A DNA stretch of 10,046 nucleotides from an uncultured Saprospiraceae bacterium (GCA_937930625.1 CALHBW010000013.1:1-10046); one strand, 5' to 3'. Counted from the stretch's first letter, positions 1 through 6,890 are shown. The notes: generated by a model from the sequence alone, not told the origin. Translations and numbers: made by a program.

Positions 1-499
1 AATGGATTGGGTGTTGGTGACATTCAGAAAAGGTACGACTGCTGATACGGACATCGGACAAGCCGCCGCGATTGTGCTGGCAGATGGCAGTTTGTATTTT
101 CCGACGACTTATATTCCCTTTATCGAATCTGCTGATGAGGTGTATGTCTTGATTCAGCATCGCAATCATATCGGCGTGATGTCGGCACAACCTGTACCGA
201 TTGTGGGTAATGAGTTGATATATGATTTTCGTTTGGAAGATAGTTATAGAAACTCAACAAGCGTAGGGCAGAAGCAACTACCGGACGGCACTTGGACAAT
301 GTACACCGGCGATTGCAACCAAACCGCCGACGCTCAAAGCTATGACATCAACGGGCAGGATAAAGCTCCGTGGGTCACGCTGAATGGTAATTTCAATCTC
401 TACGCTCTCCCGGATTTCAATCTGGATGGCGATGTGAATGGCGCGGATAAGTTGCTGTGGTTTGGAAATAATGGGGTGTCTTCGGTGGTGCCGAAGTAG
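1..499 (+). CDS. C-terminal part of a large secreted protein with a dockerin-like tail (5' end outside window)
   Basis: About 165 residues are visible, ending at a TAG at 497-499. An ATG lies at position 2, but the reading frame is already inside a folded domain and there is no signal peptide, so the true start is probably upstream. The segment 'HRNHIGVMSAQPVP' (about residues 53-66), followed by 'SVGQKQLPDGTWTMYTGD', resembles a C-terminal domain I recall from secreted Saprospiraceae-type proteins; its function is unknown. Close to the end, residues 138-149 read DFNLDGDVNGAD, an Asp/Asn-rich loop of the dockerin or EF-hand kind (D-x-N-x-D-G-D-V-N-x-x-D), which suggests calcium binding. No canonical type IX sorting sequence is visible. 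The gene converges on the minus-strand gene ending at 601, the same arrangement as the protease gene ending at 6802. It may be the last part of another surface protein or protease of this array; the catalytic part, if any, is out of view. Confidence 0.75.
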   Translation, partial: MDWVLVTFRKGTTADTDIGQAAAIVLADGSLYFPTTYIPFIESADEVYVLIQHRNHIGVMSAQPVPIVGNELIYDFRLEDSYRNSTSVGQKQLPDGTWTMYTGDCNQTADAQSYDINGQDKAPWVTLNGNFNLYALPDFNLDGDVNGADKLLWFGNNGVSSVVPK

Positions 500-505
500 G
501 CTCTA

Positions 506-584
506 CACACCCCCACCCCTGAAGGGGAGTCTGCCCGCGCCATGAAGAATGTGGGCAGACTCCCCTTTAGGGGTTGGGGGTGTG
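506..584. repeat. Long near-perfect inverted repeat between convergent genes (REP-like, possible bidirectional terminator)
   Basis: The left arm, 506-536, and the right arm, 553-584, are reverse complements over about 31 nt with one substitution and one extra T. They are separated by a 16-nt loop. Each arm also contains its own small palindrome (ACCCCTGAAGGGGAGT on the left, ACTCCCCTTTAGGGGT on the right), so the structure is nested. It is GC-rich compared with its surroundings. A T-rich run follows on the plus strand (594-610). Position and shape fit a transcription terminator shared by the two convergent genes. The sequence also resembles C-run/G-run palindromes that I recall being dispersed in Bacteroidota genomes, so it may be a REP-type repeat. 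Confidence 0.75.
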
Positions 585-600
585 AGTGGCTATCGCTTTT

Positions 601-2085
601 CTATTTTTTGTCTAATCCCTCAATCTTCTCCTCCAACCACTTCTTATCACTTACAAATTCTAATTTCTCTAATTTAGCTTTGATTTTTTCTGCGGTCATT
701 TTGCCGTTGCCATGTCGCGTGTTATAGATATTGATGAGGATGCGGACGAAGTTTTTGTAGGCTTTTTTGTCTCTTGGAATCAAGCCCTTATGACTTTGGA
801 TAAATCGTTCGGAAAGCAGGAAAGTGCGGATAGTGCGCTCGTCGTATTCTTCGTCGAGTTCGTAGTGGGATTTGAGGAGCATGATGCGGCAGTTGATGTC
901 GTAAGCGAGATTGACTTTATCTACGCGGATGAAGTGGGAGAGGGCGGTTTTGAAGTCGTTTTGATAGAAAGCGACTGCGCCCATATTGAAGTGATAGACG
1001 CTATCGGCGTGTTCTTTTTCGAGATTTAGGCGGTATTTTTTGATGGTTTCTTTTGCCCAGTCAAATTCGCCTACTTTGCAGCTTACGGTGATAATATTTT
1101 TTAATTTATTGGCAGGCATAAAGTTTTCCTCCTTCAACAAGTCTTTATCATCCATAATTTGAAATAAATCAAAGATTTGCAGATAATAAGTACTGTCTCC
1201 TTTTTTGATTTTACTGGTGCAGAAGCTAATGGCAATTTTATAAAAATTATCTAAATCATAACCGGAAATAAATGATGCGTGAGTATTCAGGAGTTCAATC
1301 AATTTTTGATACAACTCAATCGTATTATCTTTCAACAAATCAGCCGCTACTTGGTAAGTCTGAATCAAAGGGTGATTAGCGTATTGAGGTAAATTCAACA
1401 GAGCAGAGGCGGCTTCCATTGTCGTGTAATCATAGGATTTATGCGCTGAAATATCTGTCAGGGAAATACAAGATACATATAATTCTAATTTATTGACCAA
1501 GTAATAAATATCCAAAGTCTCGACTAATTCCGGTAAGTTATCTTCCTTTGTCAGCAATTCTTTTTTACGAAAATAATGCAACATGGATGATTGCATTTTA
1601 AACTGTCGAGCATAGTCTGCTACACTTTTGTTGGTTTTTGCCTTCAATGCTTTATCATCCTTTGTCATATTTCGATTGAACAAAGCAAATTGCTTTCTCC
1701 TCAATAGTTGAGGGTACAACAACTCTGTTTTACAAGCCCCATTTTCTTTCAATTCTTCATTCATCAAAAACGTCTCTACCAAACGCAACAGAAGTGTCAT
1801 CTTTGCCAAAAGCGAAGCTTTCTGTTGAGCATTCAGCGATTTTTTCGGCGCAGTTTTTTTCGGAAAAGTGGCACGATACACCACACATTGCGCCGCATCG
1901 TCAAATGCCTTTTGGTGAATCACCTCGTTCCTCAATCCCTCCAATAAATACACAATCTGCATATCCGTATTATGATAATCACAAGCCACAAAACTCCCCA
2001 AATCTGCCAATTCGGACTTGGAAAAACTATTCAACAAGTCCACTACCAAAAACCGCCCACCTCGTTTATTTTGATTTTTAGACAT
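601..2085 (-). CDS. Uncharacterised FSKxEL-family protein, copy 1 (494 aa, C-terminal TPR-like helices)
   Basis: I do not recognise a named function. The protein starts at the CAT at 2083-2085; no Shine-Dalgarno is visible, as is usual in Bacteroidota. There is no signal peptide or membrane segment, so it should be cytoplasmic. The N-terminus carries FSKSELADLGSFVACDYHNT (residues 21-40), matching a pattern seen in uncharacterised Bacteroidota paralogue families (FSKxEL..F..F....FNT). The body is rich in predicted amphipathic helices. Residues 364-400 (YHFNMGAVAFYQNDFKTALSHF and following) look like a degenerate TPR pair, suggesting a protein-binding scaffold. The paralogue encoded at 6983-8470 is about half identical in the N-terminal part and about four-fifths identical over residues 361-491; NFVRILINIYNTRHG (445-459) is invariant. 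It is transcribed divergently from the protease gene at 2498. A role as regulator or scaffold is only a guess. Confidence 0.85.
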   Translation of the reverse strand: MSKNQNKRGGRFLVVDLLNSFSKSELADLGSFVACDYHNTDMQIVYLLEGLRNEVIHQKAFDDAAQCVVYRATFPKKTAPKKSLNAQQKASLLAKMTLLLRLVETFLMNEELKENGACKTELLYPQLLRRKQFALFNRNMTKDDKALKAKTNKSVADYARQFKMQSSMLHYFRKKELLTKEDNLPELVETLDIYYLVNKLELYVSCISLTDISAHKSYDYTTMEAASALLNLPQYANHPLIQTYQVAADLLKDNTIELYQKLIELLNTHASFISGYDLDNFYKIAISFCTSKIKKGDSTYYLQIFDLFQIMDDKDLLKEENFMPANKLKNIITVSCKVGEFDWAKETIKKYRLNLEKEHADSVYHFNMGAVAFYQNDFKTALSHFIRVDKVNLAYDINCRIMLLKSHYELDEEYDERTIRTFLLSERFIQSHKGLIPRDKKAYKNFVRILINIYNTRHGNGKMTAEKIKAKLEKLEFVSDKKWLEEKIEGLDKK

Positions 2086-2094
2086 TTTATTTAA

Positions 2095-2104
2095 TTGATA
2101 ATCA
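2095..2104 (-). promoter_or_regulatory. Conserved TTGATAATCA just upstream of the FSKxEL gene start
   Basis: The 10-mer TTGATAATCA lies 10 nt upstream of the start codon and recurs exactly at 8482-8491, 12 nt upstream of the paralogous gene. Its core TGAT-A-ATCA is a palindrome with a central base. In both leaders it is followed by a similar AT run (TTATAAAAA and TAA). It may be an operator half or part of the translation-initiation region, or simply a remnant of the duplication. Confidence 0.35.
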
Positions 2105-2183
2105 GTTTTTTATAAAAATAAAGAAAATGATGCTATCGTATTTTTCGCTAAATTAGGTATATAAAATTACGAATAAAAGCATA

Positions 2184-2191
2184 TAACTTTG
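2184..2191 (+). promoter_or_regulatory. Bacteroidota-type promoter -7 element (TAACTTTG) for the protease gene at 2498
   Basis: TAACTTTG matches the TAnnTTTG consensus of Bacteroidota housekeeping promoters exactly. The paralogous region has TACTTTTG at 8571-8578. The two regions align without gaps from CTAAAT (2148 and 8535) through TTTGTAT to TCAAACTnATTATC (ending 2214 and 8601). No clear -33 TTTG is visible. Transcription would begin near 2198, giving a 5' leader of about 300 nt that contains the whole nested repeat element. Confidence 0.55.
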
Positions 2192-2198
2192 TATCTAT

Positions 2199-2206
2199 CA
2201 AACTAA
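2199..2206 (-). promoter_or_regulatory. Possible opposing -7 element for the minus-strand gene (7 of 8 matches)
   Basis: CAAACTAA on the plus strand reads TTAGTTTG on the minus strand, one mismatch from TAnnTTTG. The homologous site at 8586-8593 is a perfect match. It lies 7 nt from the plus-strand -7 element, so polymerase binding at the two promoters would overlap. There is no -33 element that I can defend. Confidence 0.3.
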
Positions 2207-2248
2207 TTATCTAACATGAATGAACACCGTACTGACCGTAATGACTGC

Positions 2249-2288
2249 TTTAGCTGTCAAGTAAGACAATATGCACTTGACAGCTAAA
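2249..2288. repeat. 14-bp perfect hairpin inside the nested element
   Basis: TTTAGCTGTCAAGT (2249-2262) is the exact reverse complement of ACTTGACAGCTAAA (2275-2288), with a 12-nt loop. It would form one branch of the folded leader. Confidence 0.85.
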
Positions 2289-2305
2289 CAGGGTGGACGG
2301 GAACT

Positions 2306-2428
2306 CCGTAATGACTGCTTTAGCTGTCAAGTGAACTATTTTTTTTAATTTGTAATAAATTTAAAAACAATAAATTATAAATAATTTTTCATTCCACTTC
2401 CACTTGACAGCTAAAGCAGTCATTACGG
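2306..2428. repeat. 28-bp perfect inverted repeat around a 67-nt AT-rich core
   Basis: Positions 2306-2333 and 2401-2428 are perfect reverse complements. The core at 2334-2400 is almost entirely A and T and includes a run of T's. It contains one weak -7-like match, TTAATTTG, at 2345-2352. An inverted repeat around a promoter-sized AT-rich core is also how invertible promoters in Bacteroidota look, but no recombinase gene is in the window. Confidence 0.85.
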
Positions 2429-2497
2429 TATTCGCGGTCAGCCTGTAAAGCAGTCATTACGGTCAGTACAGGTCATTCAATCATCAAAAAATTCATT

Positions 2498-5400
2498 ATG
2501 AATACTTCCACAAACTTCAAAGTATGGACATCGCTCCTCTGCTGCCTCCTATGTACGTGCATGTACGCGCAAACCCAGACTCCCGAATATGTACCCAACG
2601 AATTTATCATCAAAATGAAACCCCACAAATCAACGGTGGACAAACTCTTCCTAAAAAACCAAATGCAGGCAAGCACCCGTAAAACCCTGCCTACCAATGG
2701 CATAGAAGTCTGGGAAATCCCCGATACCGATGTTAGTCGCAATATCGAACAAATCATCAGCGAATACCGCGACCACCCCGACATTGAGTATATCGAACCT
2801 AATTACTATTTCTACCTCGCTGCCGAAGCCGCTGACGGACAAGATGGCACACCTTCCGACCCGGATTTTAGCAAGCAGTGGGGACTGCACAATACCGGAC
2901 AAAACGGTGGCACACCCGATGCCGACATCAATGCCCCCGAAGCGTGGGACATCGCCACAGGCAGCCCCTCTGTAAAGGTAGCCGTCATAGATACGGGCAT
3001 AGACTGGAAACACCCCGACCTCATCAACAATATCTGGCAGAACCTCGGCGAAGACCTTGACGGTGATGGACGGGTCATCGAATGGAACGGCAGCACATGG
3101 ATATTTGACCCTGACGACATCAATGACATCGACGACGACGGCAACGGCTATCCCGACGACTTCATCGGTTGGGATTTTACAGAAGGACAAAGCATCCGTA
3201 ATAATCCTGCTGATGCTTATGGACACGGCACACACGTAGCGGGGATTATTGGTGCTACGGGCAATAACGGTATAGGCATATCCGGCGTGACTTGGGATGT
3301 ACAGTTGGTGCCACTTCGGGTATTTTCGGGTATTAGCGGGAGTACGAGTGCTGTCATAGAGGCGATTAGTTACGCCATACAGATGGATATTCCTATCAGC
3401 AATAATAGCTATGAACATCTTAATTATTTCACTTACTCTACGGCACTTCGTGATGTAATCCAAACTGCCGAAGATAATGGACATCTTTTCATTGCGGCAG
3501 CGGGAAATGGCGATGTTGGTATTGATACTCTTCCTAACTATCCGGCATCCTTCAATAATAACAATATTCATGATTTTGATAATGTTATCAGTGTAGCAGC
3601 TATCAATAGACATGATGCGCTTTGGACAAACTCCAATTACGGCGTATCAAGCGTAAGCATAGGCGCACCCGGAGATTCTATATTAAGTACTTATTTAAGT
3701 ACAGGTATTGGTACTAATCCGGCGAGTGCCTACCGCTACCTCAGCGGCACGTCTATGGCAACTCCTCACGTCACAGGTGCCTGCGCCTTGCTGATGGAAA
3801 CCTACCCCGATAAGTCTTATTCGGAAATCAAAGATGCGATACTCAATACCGCCACAGTGATTCCCGCACTCACCAATAAATGTACGACGAATGGACGCTT
3901 GAATTTGTATGAGGCGATGAATTATTTGGAGACGCTGCCGCCTGTGGGGTGTCGGGAGCGGGATTCTTTGGCTTTGGTGGCTTTGTATGAGGCTACGGAT
4001 GGGGCGAATTGGGATGCTGATGCGATTTGGGATTTGATAGAGCCTATCAATACTTGGTACGGGGTGATTTTAAATAATAGTGGGTGTGTAAGCGAGGTAA
4101 ATTTATCTTTTGATGGACTTGATGGTAGTATTCCACCAGAATTAGGAGATTTAAATAGTCTAATATATTTAAGTTTAACGGGAAATCAATTAAGCGGTAG
4201 CATTCCAACTGAATTCGGAAATCTGCACAATCTTTCCCACTTACGGTTAGCAGATAATCAATTAAGCGGTAGTATTCCATCAGGATTAGGCAACTTAGAT
4301 AATCTAATGTATTTGGATTTAGGTAGAAATAGTTTAAGTGGTAATATTCCGCCAGAATTAGGCAACTTAAATAATCTAATATATTTGGATTTAGATAGAA
4401 ATGGTTTAGGTGGTAATATTCCGCCAGAGTTAGGAAATCTGAGTAGTTTAGAACATTTGTACCTAAATTACAACGGATTAAATGGTAATATTCCACCAGA
4501 GCTAGGAAATTTATGTCGTCTTGATTATCTCTATCTAAATAATAATTCGCTTAGTAGTAGTATTCCACCAGAATTGGGAGATTTGAGTGGTGTAAAACAG
4601 CTATTTATAGAGCGAAACCAACTGAGTGGTATTATCCCCCCAGAATTAAGTGAGTTGAGTAATCTAAGTAGTTTGAATTTAAGTAATAATCAGTTAGTTG
4701 GTGATATTCCACCAGAATTAGGAAATTTTCGAGCATCTATTTTTTTATATAATAATAACCTTAACGGTTGTTATGATGCAAATTTAATGAACTTGACTTC
4801 AGGTAGTAATGCTTCTATAAGTAGTGGTAATAACTTTGATGCGTCATGGGAAGATTTCAAATATAATGGAACGGGAGCTTGTAGTAACTTATATCCCGGT
4901 TGTACGCAAAATGATTCTATTATTTTAGTTAATTTTTACAACAATATGGGAGGTTCAAACTGGGTAAATAAATGGGATATGAATCAACCTGTAAATACTT
5001 GGTATGGAGTTACGGTCAATGGTTTTGGATGTGTAACTCGTATTGCATTACATTCTAATCAATTATCCGGAAATCTTTTACCTGAGATAGGTAATCTAAG
5101 CAGTCTTACAAATTTGTCCTTACCAAGTAATGAATTGATGGGTAGCATACCTGTTGAGTTGGGTAATCTAAGCAGCTTAAAACATCTTGATTTAACTGAT
5201 AATCAATTAACGGGTAATATTCCACTTGAGCTTTCAAATCTTTCTATACTTTCATATTTAAATTTACATTCAAATCAATTGACAGGTAATATTCCACCTG
5301 AATTAGGAAATTTAATTAATCTCACACATTTAGGCTTAGGCGACAATCAATTAACAGGCTTTATTCCAAAAGAGTTAGGGAATTTAAAAAAGATAGAATC

Positions 5401-6802
5401 CTTGTATCTAGGTGATAATCAACTCATAGGAGGTTTGCCCTCTGAGTTTGAGGGTTTGTGTAATTTAACAAGTTTAAATGTACAAAATAATCAATTGAAT
5501 GGTTGTTATGAGGCTAACTTGATGAGCTTGTGTAGTCAATTCTCATCATACGGTGGGATTAGCGGTTTAAATGATTTTGACGCTACTTGGTACGACTTCT
5601 GCAACACCGGAGCAGGCACCTGCACCGATTACGTCTGGCCCGGCGACTACAACTACGACGGCACAGTAGATGAAACCGACCCTTTACACTGGGGCTTGGC
5701 TTCCGGTTTCACAGGTCCGGTACGTCCGGGAGCTACGACTGCCTTTGAAGGACAGCAAGCACCCGATTGGCAAGATGCGGTACAAGGCATCAACAGCAAG
5801 CATCAGGACGGCAATGGCGATGGTATCGTGGATGGCTTGGATTTGCAGGTCGTTGATACTAATTTTGGTAGTATTCACAACTATACGCAGCCCGTATTTA
5901 TTGCCAGCGATATGCAGTACGAACTCGTAGAAGCCGACGCATATTTAGGACAACCGAGCTACGATTTATACGTCTATGACAGCGGAGGAAACAACATAGA
6001 CGCACATGGTTTGGCGGGCGTATTGGAGTTTTACGATACCCCTGTCACACAAGTATTGATGCGGACAGACAACTCCTCCCTCATGCCGAGCGATACCCTT
6101 ACCGTCTTTGATAGTTTGGAAAATCGCCTCCACTTTGCCCTCACTCGCAGCGATAGAGTCAACCAAACCTGTACAGGTGCGGTCGCCAATTTCATAGTCG
6201 TCATGCAGGATATTCCCACAAATGATTCCCTTGCAATCACCATAGAAAACGGCAGCAATATCCAAGCCAACGGCGATATGCTTACCGTAGCCGGAGTGAA
6301 TTATGGTGGTCTGTCACCCGTCAATATATCTTCCGATGTATTTATCGTAAACACCTCCACCATCCATGTGCAATGCAATGTGTCGGGTTCGGCGTGGGTC
6401 ACACCTATGGGCGATACAGGACCTTATACGTATCAATGGAACACCGGAGAAAGCACCGACCGCATCACCGACCTCAGCGCAGGTATTTATGATGTTACGG
6501 TCACAGATGCAGCAGGTAGTTCCGTACACAAAAGCCTCATCGTAGAAGGACAATACATCCCCCTCTACGATGCCGCCGGAAATCCCGTCGATTGCCTATA
6601 CAGCCCATGCCCGACCTTACTCACACCCGACGGCGCAGTCCTACCCGGCACCTACCAAGCCGACAGAACCATCAATTCAGACGGCATCCTCACAGGCGAT
6701 ACAGAGTATAAGGCAGGAGAAGTGATTATCTTAGACGAGGGCTTTGAAATACCGCCTGGAACAGAGTTTTCTGGTACGATAGAAGATTGTGATGGAGATT
6801 AA
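2498..6802 (+). CDS. Secreted subtilisin-like serine protease with two LRR blocks, dockerin-like, SprB-like and C-terminal anchor-like modules (1434 aa)
   Basis: This is an extracellular endopeptidase of the S8 subtilase family. The start at 2498 gives a typical signal peptide (hydrophobic residues 10-22, cleavage likely after CMYAQ). An I9-like propeptide follows, up to about residue 107 (YVPNEFIIKMK ... DIEYIEPNYY). The catalytic set is complete: Asp165 (VIDTG), His243 (GHGTHVAG), oxyanion Asn337 (AAAGN) and Ser419 (GTSMATPH). An Asp/Asn-rich insert at about 180-225 (DLDGDG, DDDGNG) may bind calcium. Two LRR modules follow: 9 plant-like 24-residue repeats at 541-754 and 6 at 856-999. Each has an N-cap (DSLALVALYEATDGANW; NDSIILVNFYNNMGGSNW) and a C-cap (LNGCYxANLM). 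A dockerin-like pair lies at 1049-1061 and 1104-1115 (DGNGDGIVDGLD), and an SprB-like repeat at about 1289-1343. The tail 1371-1434 resembles the 3-coathanger/GCX-type C-terminal domain of exported Bacteroidota proteins. The LRR DNA is visibly more AT-rich than the rest. Confidence 0.93.
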   Translation: MNTSTNFKVWTSLLCCLLCTCMYAQTQTPEYVPNEFIIKMKPHKSTVDKLFLKNQMQASTRKTLPTNGIEVWEIPDTDVSRNIEQIISEYRDHPDIEYIEPNYYFYLAAEAADGQDGTPSDPDFSKQWGLHNTGQNGGTPDADINAPEAWDIATGSPSVKVAVIDTGIDWKHPDLINNIWQNLGEDLDGDGRVIEWNGSTWIFDPDDINDIDDDGNGYPDDFIGWDFTEGQSIRNNPADAYGHGTHVAGIIGATGNNGIGISGVTWDVQLVPLRVFSGISGSTSAVIEAISYAIQMDIPISNNSYEHLNYFTYSTALRDVIQTAEDNGHLFIAAAGNGDVGIDTLPNYPASFNNNNIHDFDNVISVAAINRHDALWTNSNYGVSSVSIGAPGDSILSTYLSTGIGTNPASAYRYLSGTSMATPHVTGACALLMETYPDKSYSEIKDAILNTATVIPALTNKCTTNGRLNLYEAMNYLETLPPVGCRERDSLALVALYEATDGANWDADAIWDLIEPINTWYGVILNNSGCVSEVNLSFDGLDGSIPPELGDLNSLIYLSLTGNQLSGSIPTEFGNLHNLSHLRLADNQLSGSIPSGLGNLDNLMYLDLGRNSLSGNIPPELGNLNNLIYLDLDRNGLGGNIPPELGNLSSLEHLYLNYNGLNGNIPPELGNLCRLDYLYLNNNSLSSSIPPELGDLSGVKQLFIERNQLSGIIPPELSELSNLSSLNLSNNQLVGDIPPELGNFRASIFLYNNNLNGCYDANLMNLTSGSNASISSGNNFDASWEDFKYNGTGACSNLYPGCTQNDSIILVNFYNNMGGSNWVNKWDMNQPVNTWYGVTVNGFGCVTRIALHSNQLSGNLLPEIGNLSSLTNLSLPSNELMGSIPVELGNLSSLKHLDLTDNQLTGNIPLELSNLSILSYLNLHSNQLTGNIPPELGNLINLTHLGLGDNQLTGFIPKELGNLKKIESLYLGDNQLIGGLPSEFEGLCNLTSLNVQNNQLNGCYEANLMSLCSQFSSYGGISGLNDFDATWYDFCNTGAGTCTDYVWPGDYNYDGTVDETDPLHWGLASGFTGPVRPGATTAFEGQQAPDWQDAVQGINSKHQDGNGDGIVDGLDLQVVDTNFGSIHNYTQPVFIASDMQYELVEADAYLGQPSYDLYVYDSGGNNIDAHGLAGVLEFYDTPVTQVLMRTDNSSLMPSDTLTVFDSLENRLHFALTRSDRVNQTCTGAVANFIVVMQDIPTNDSLAITIENGSNIQANGDMLTVAGVNYGGLSPVNISSDVFIVNTSTIHVQCNVSGSAWVTPMGDTGPYTYQWNTGESTDRITDLSAGIYDVTVTDAAGSSVHKSLIVEGQYIPLYDAAGNPVDCLYSPCPTLLTPDGAVLPGTYQADRTINSDGILTGDTEYKAGEVIILDEGFEIPPGTEFSGTIEDCDGD
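4118..4759 (+). repeat. LRR-coding repeat block 1 (9 units of about 72 nt)
   Basis: Nine consecutive units with the pattern L-x-G-x-I-P-P-E-L-G-N-L-x-x-L-x-x-L-x-L-x-x-N-x, each 24 residues; the last is two residues shorter. The DNA repeats recognisably too (variants of GGTAATATTCCACCAGAATT), so the number of units could change by slippage or recombination. Confidence 0.9.
5063..5494 (+). repeat. LRR-coding repeat block 2 (6 units of 72 nt)
   Basis: Six exact 24-residue units, from LSGNLLPEIGNL to LCNLTSLNVQNNQ. They are bounded by the same kinds of N-cap and C-cap as block 1, so the whole cap-LRR-cap module looks internally duplicated and then shortened or expanded. Confidence 0.9.
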
Positions 6803-6813
6803 ATCAAGAAATT

Positions 6814-6890
6814 CCAAGCACCAAATCCCAAATCCCAACAAAAATACAAGGTAAGTACGCACAAGTTGGAATTTGGTACTTAGAATTTGG
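6814..6890. repeat. Imperfect inverted repeat after the protease gene
   Basis: The left arm at 6814-6839 (repeated CCAAATCCCAA) and the right arm at 6865-6890 (GTTGGAATTTGG and a second AATTTGG) are imperfectly complementary around a 25-nt loop. It begins 11 nt after the stop codon. Short CCAAATCCCAA/TTGGAATTTGG repeats of this style recur, to my recollection, between genes in Bacteroidota, so it is probably a dispersed intergenic repeat. Confidence 0.55.

Larger units (their letters stand above)
2229..2469. repeat. Nested inverted-repeat element in the protease leader
   Basis: The outer arms, 2229-2251 and 2447-2469, are perfect 23-bp reverse complements, and weaker complementarity continues outward to about 2216 and 2478. 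The element is built from two half-units. Half-unit 1, CCGTAATGACTGCTTT, occurs at 2236-2251 and 2306-2321 in plus orientation and at 2413-2428 and 2447-2462 inverted. Half-unit 2, TTTAGCTGTCAAGT, occurs at 2249-2262 and 2319-2332 in plus orientation and at 2275-2288 and 2402-2415 inverted. The homologous leader before 8740 lacks all of it. It contains no ORF of note. It could be a MITE-like insertion, a structured 5' leader, or an invertible segment. Confidence 0.9.

Noticed and set aside
542..727. Plus-strand short frame, similar to another at 6927-7115 (both contain SIFSSNHFLSLTNSNFSN)
   Set aside because: The resemblance comes from the conserved 3' ends of the two minus-strand FSKxEL genes read in antisense.
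2236..2462. CRISPR array formed by the repeated 27-bp units
   Set aside because: The copies alternate in orientation, some are only half-units, and the spacing is irregular. A CRISPR array needs direct repeats with uniform spacers.
2473..2784. Minus-strand 103-codon frame across the protease start
   Set aside because: It overlaps the signal peptide and propeptide of the protease and has no recognisable features; a shadow frame.
2651..3613. Long minus-strand open frame (320 codons) opposite the protease domain
   Set aside because: It lies wholly within a confidently assigned subtilase sequence on the other strand. Its product is a run of I/V-rich residues with no recognisable domain, a typical antisense shadow of Asp- and Asn-rich coding DNA.
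4047..4496. Minus-strand open frame with repeated 'LAEYYHLN' units
   Set aside because: The repeats simply mirror the 72-nt LRR periodicity of the plus-strand gene; no independent evidence for a gene.
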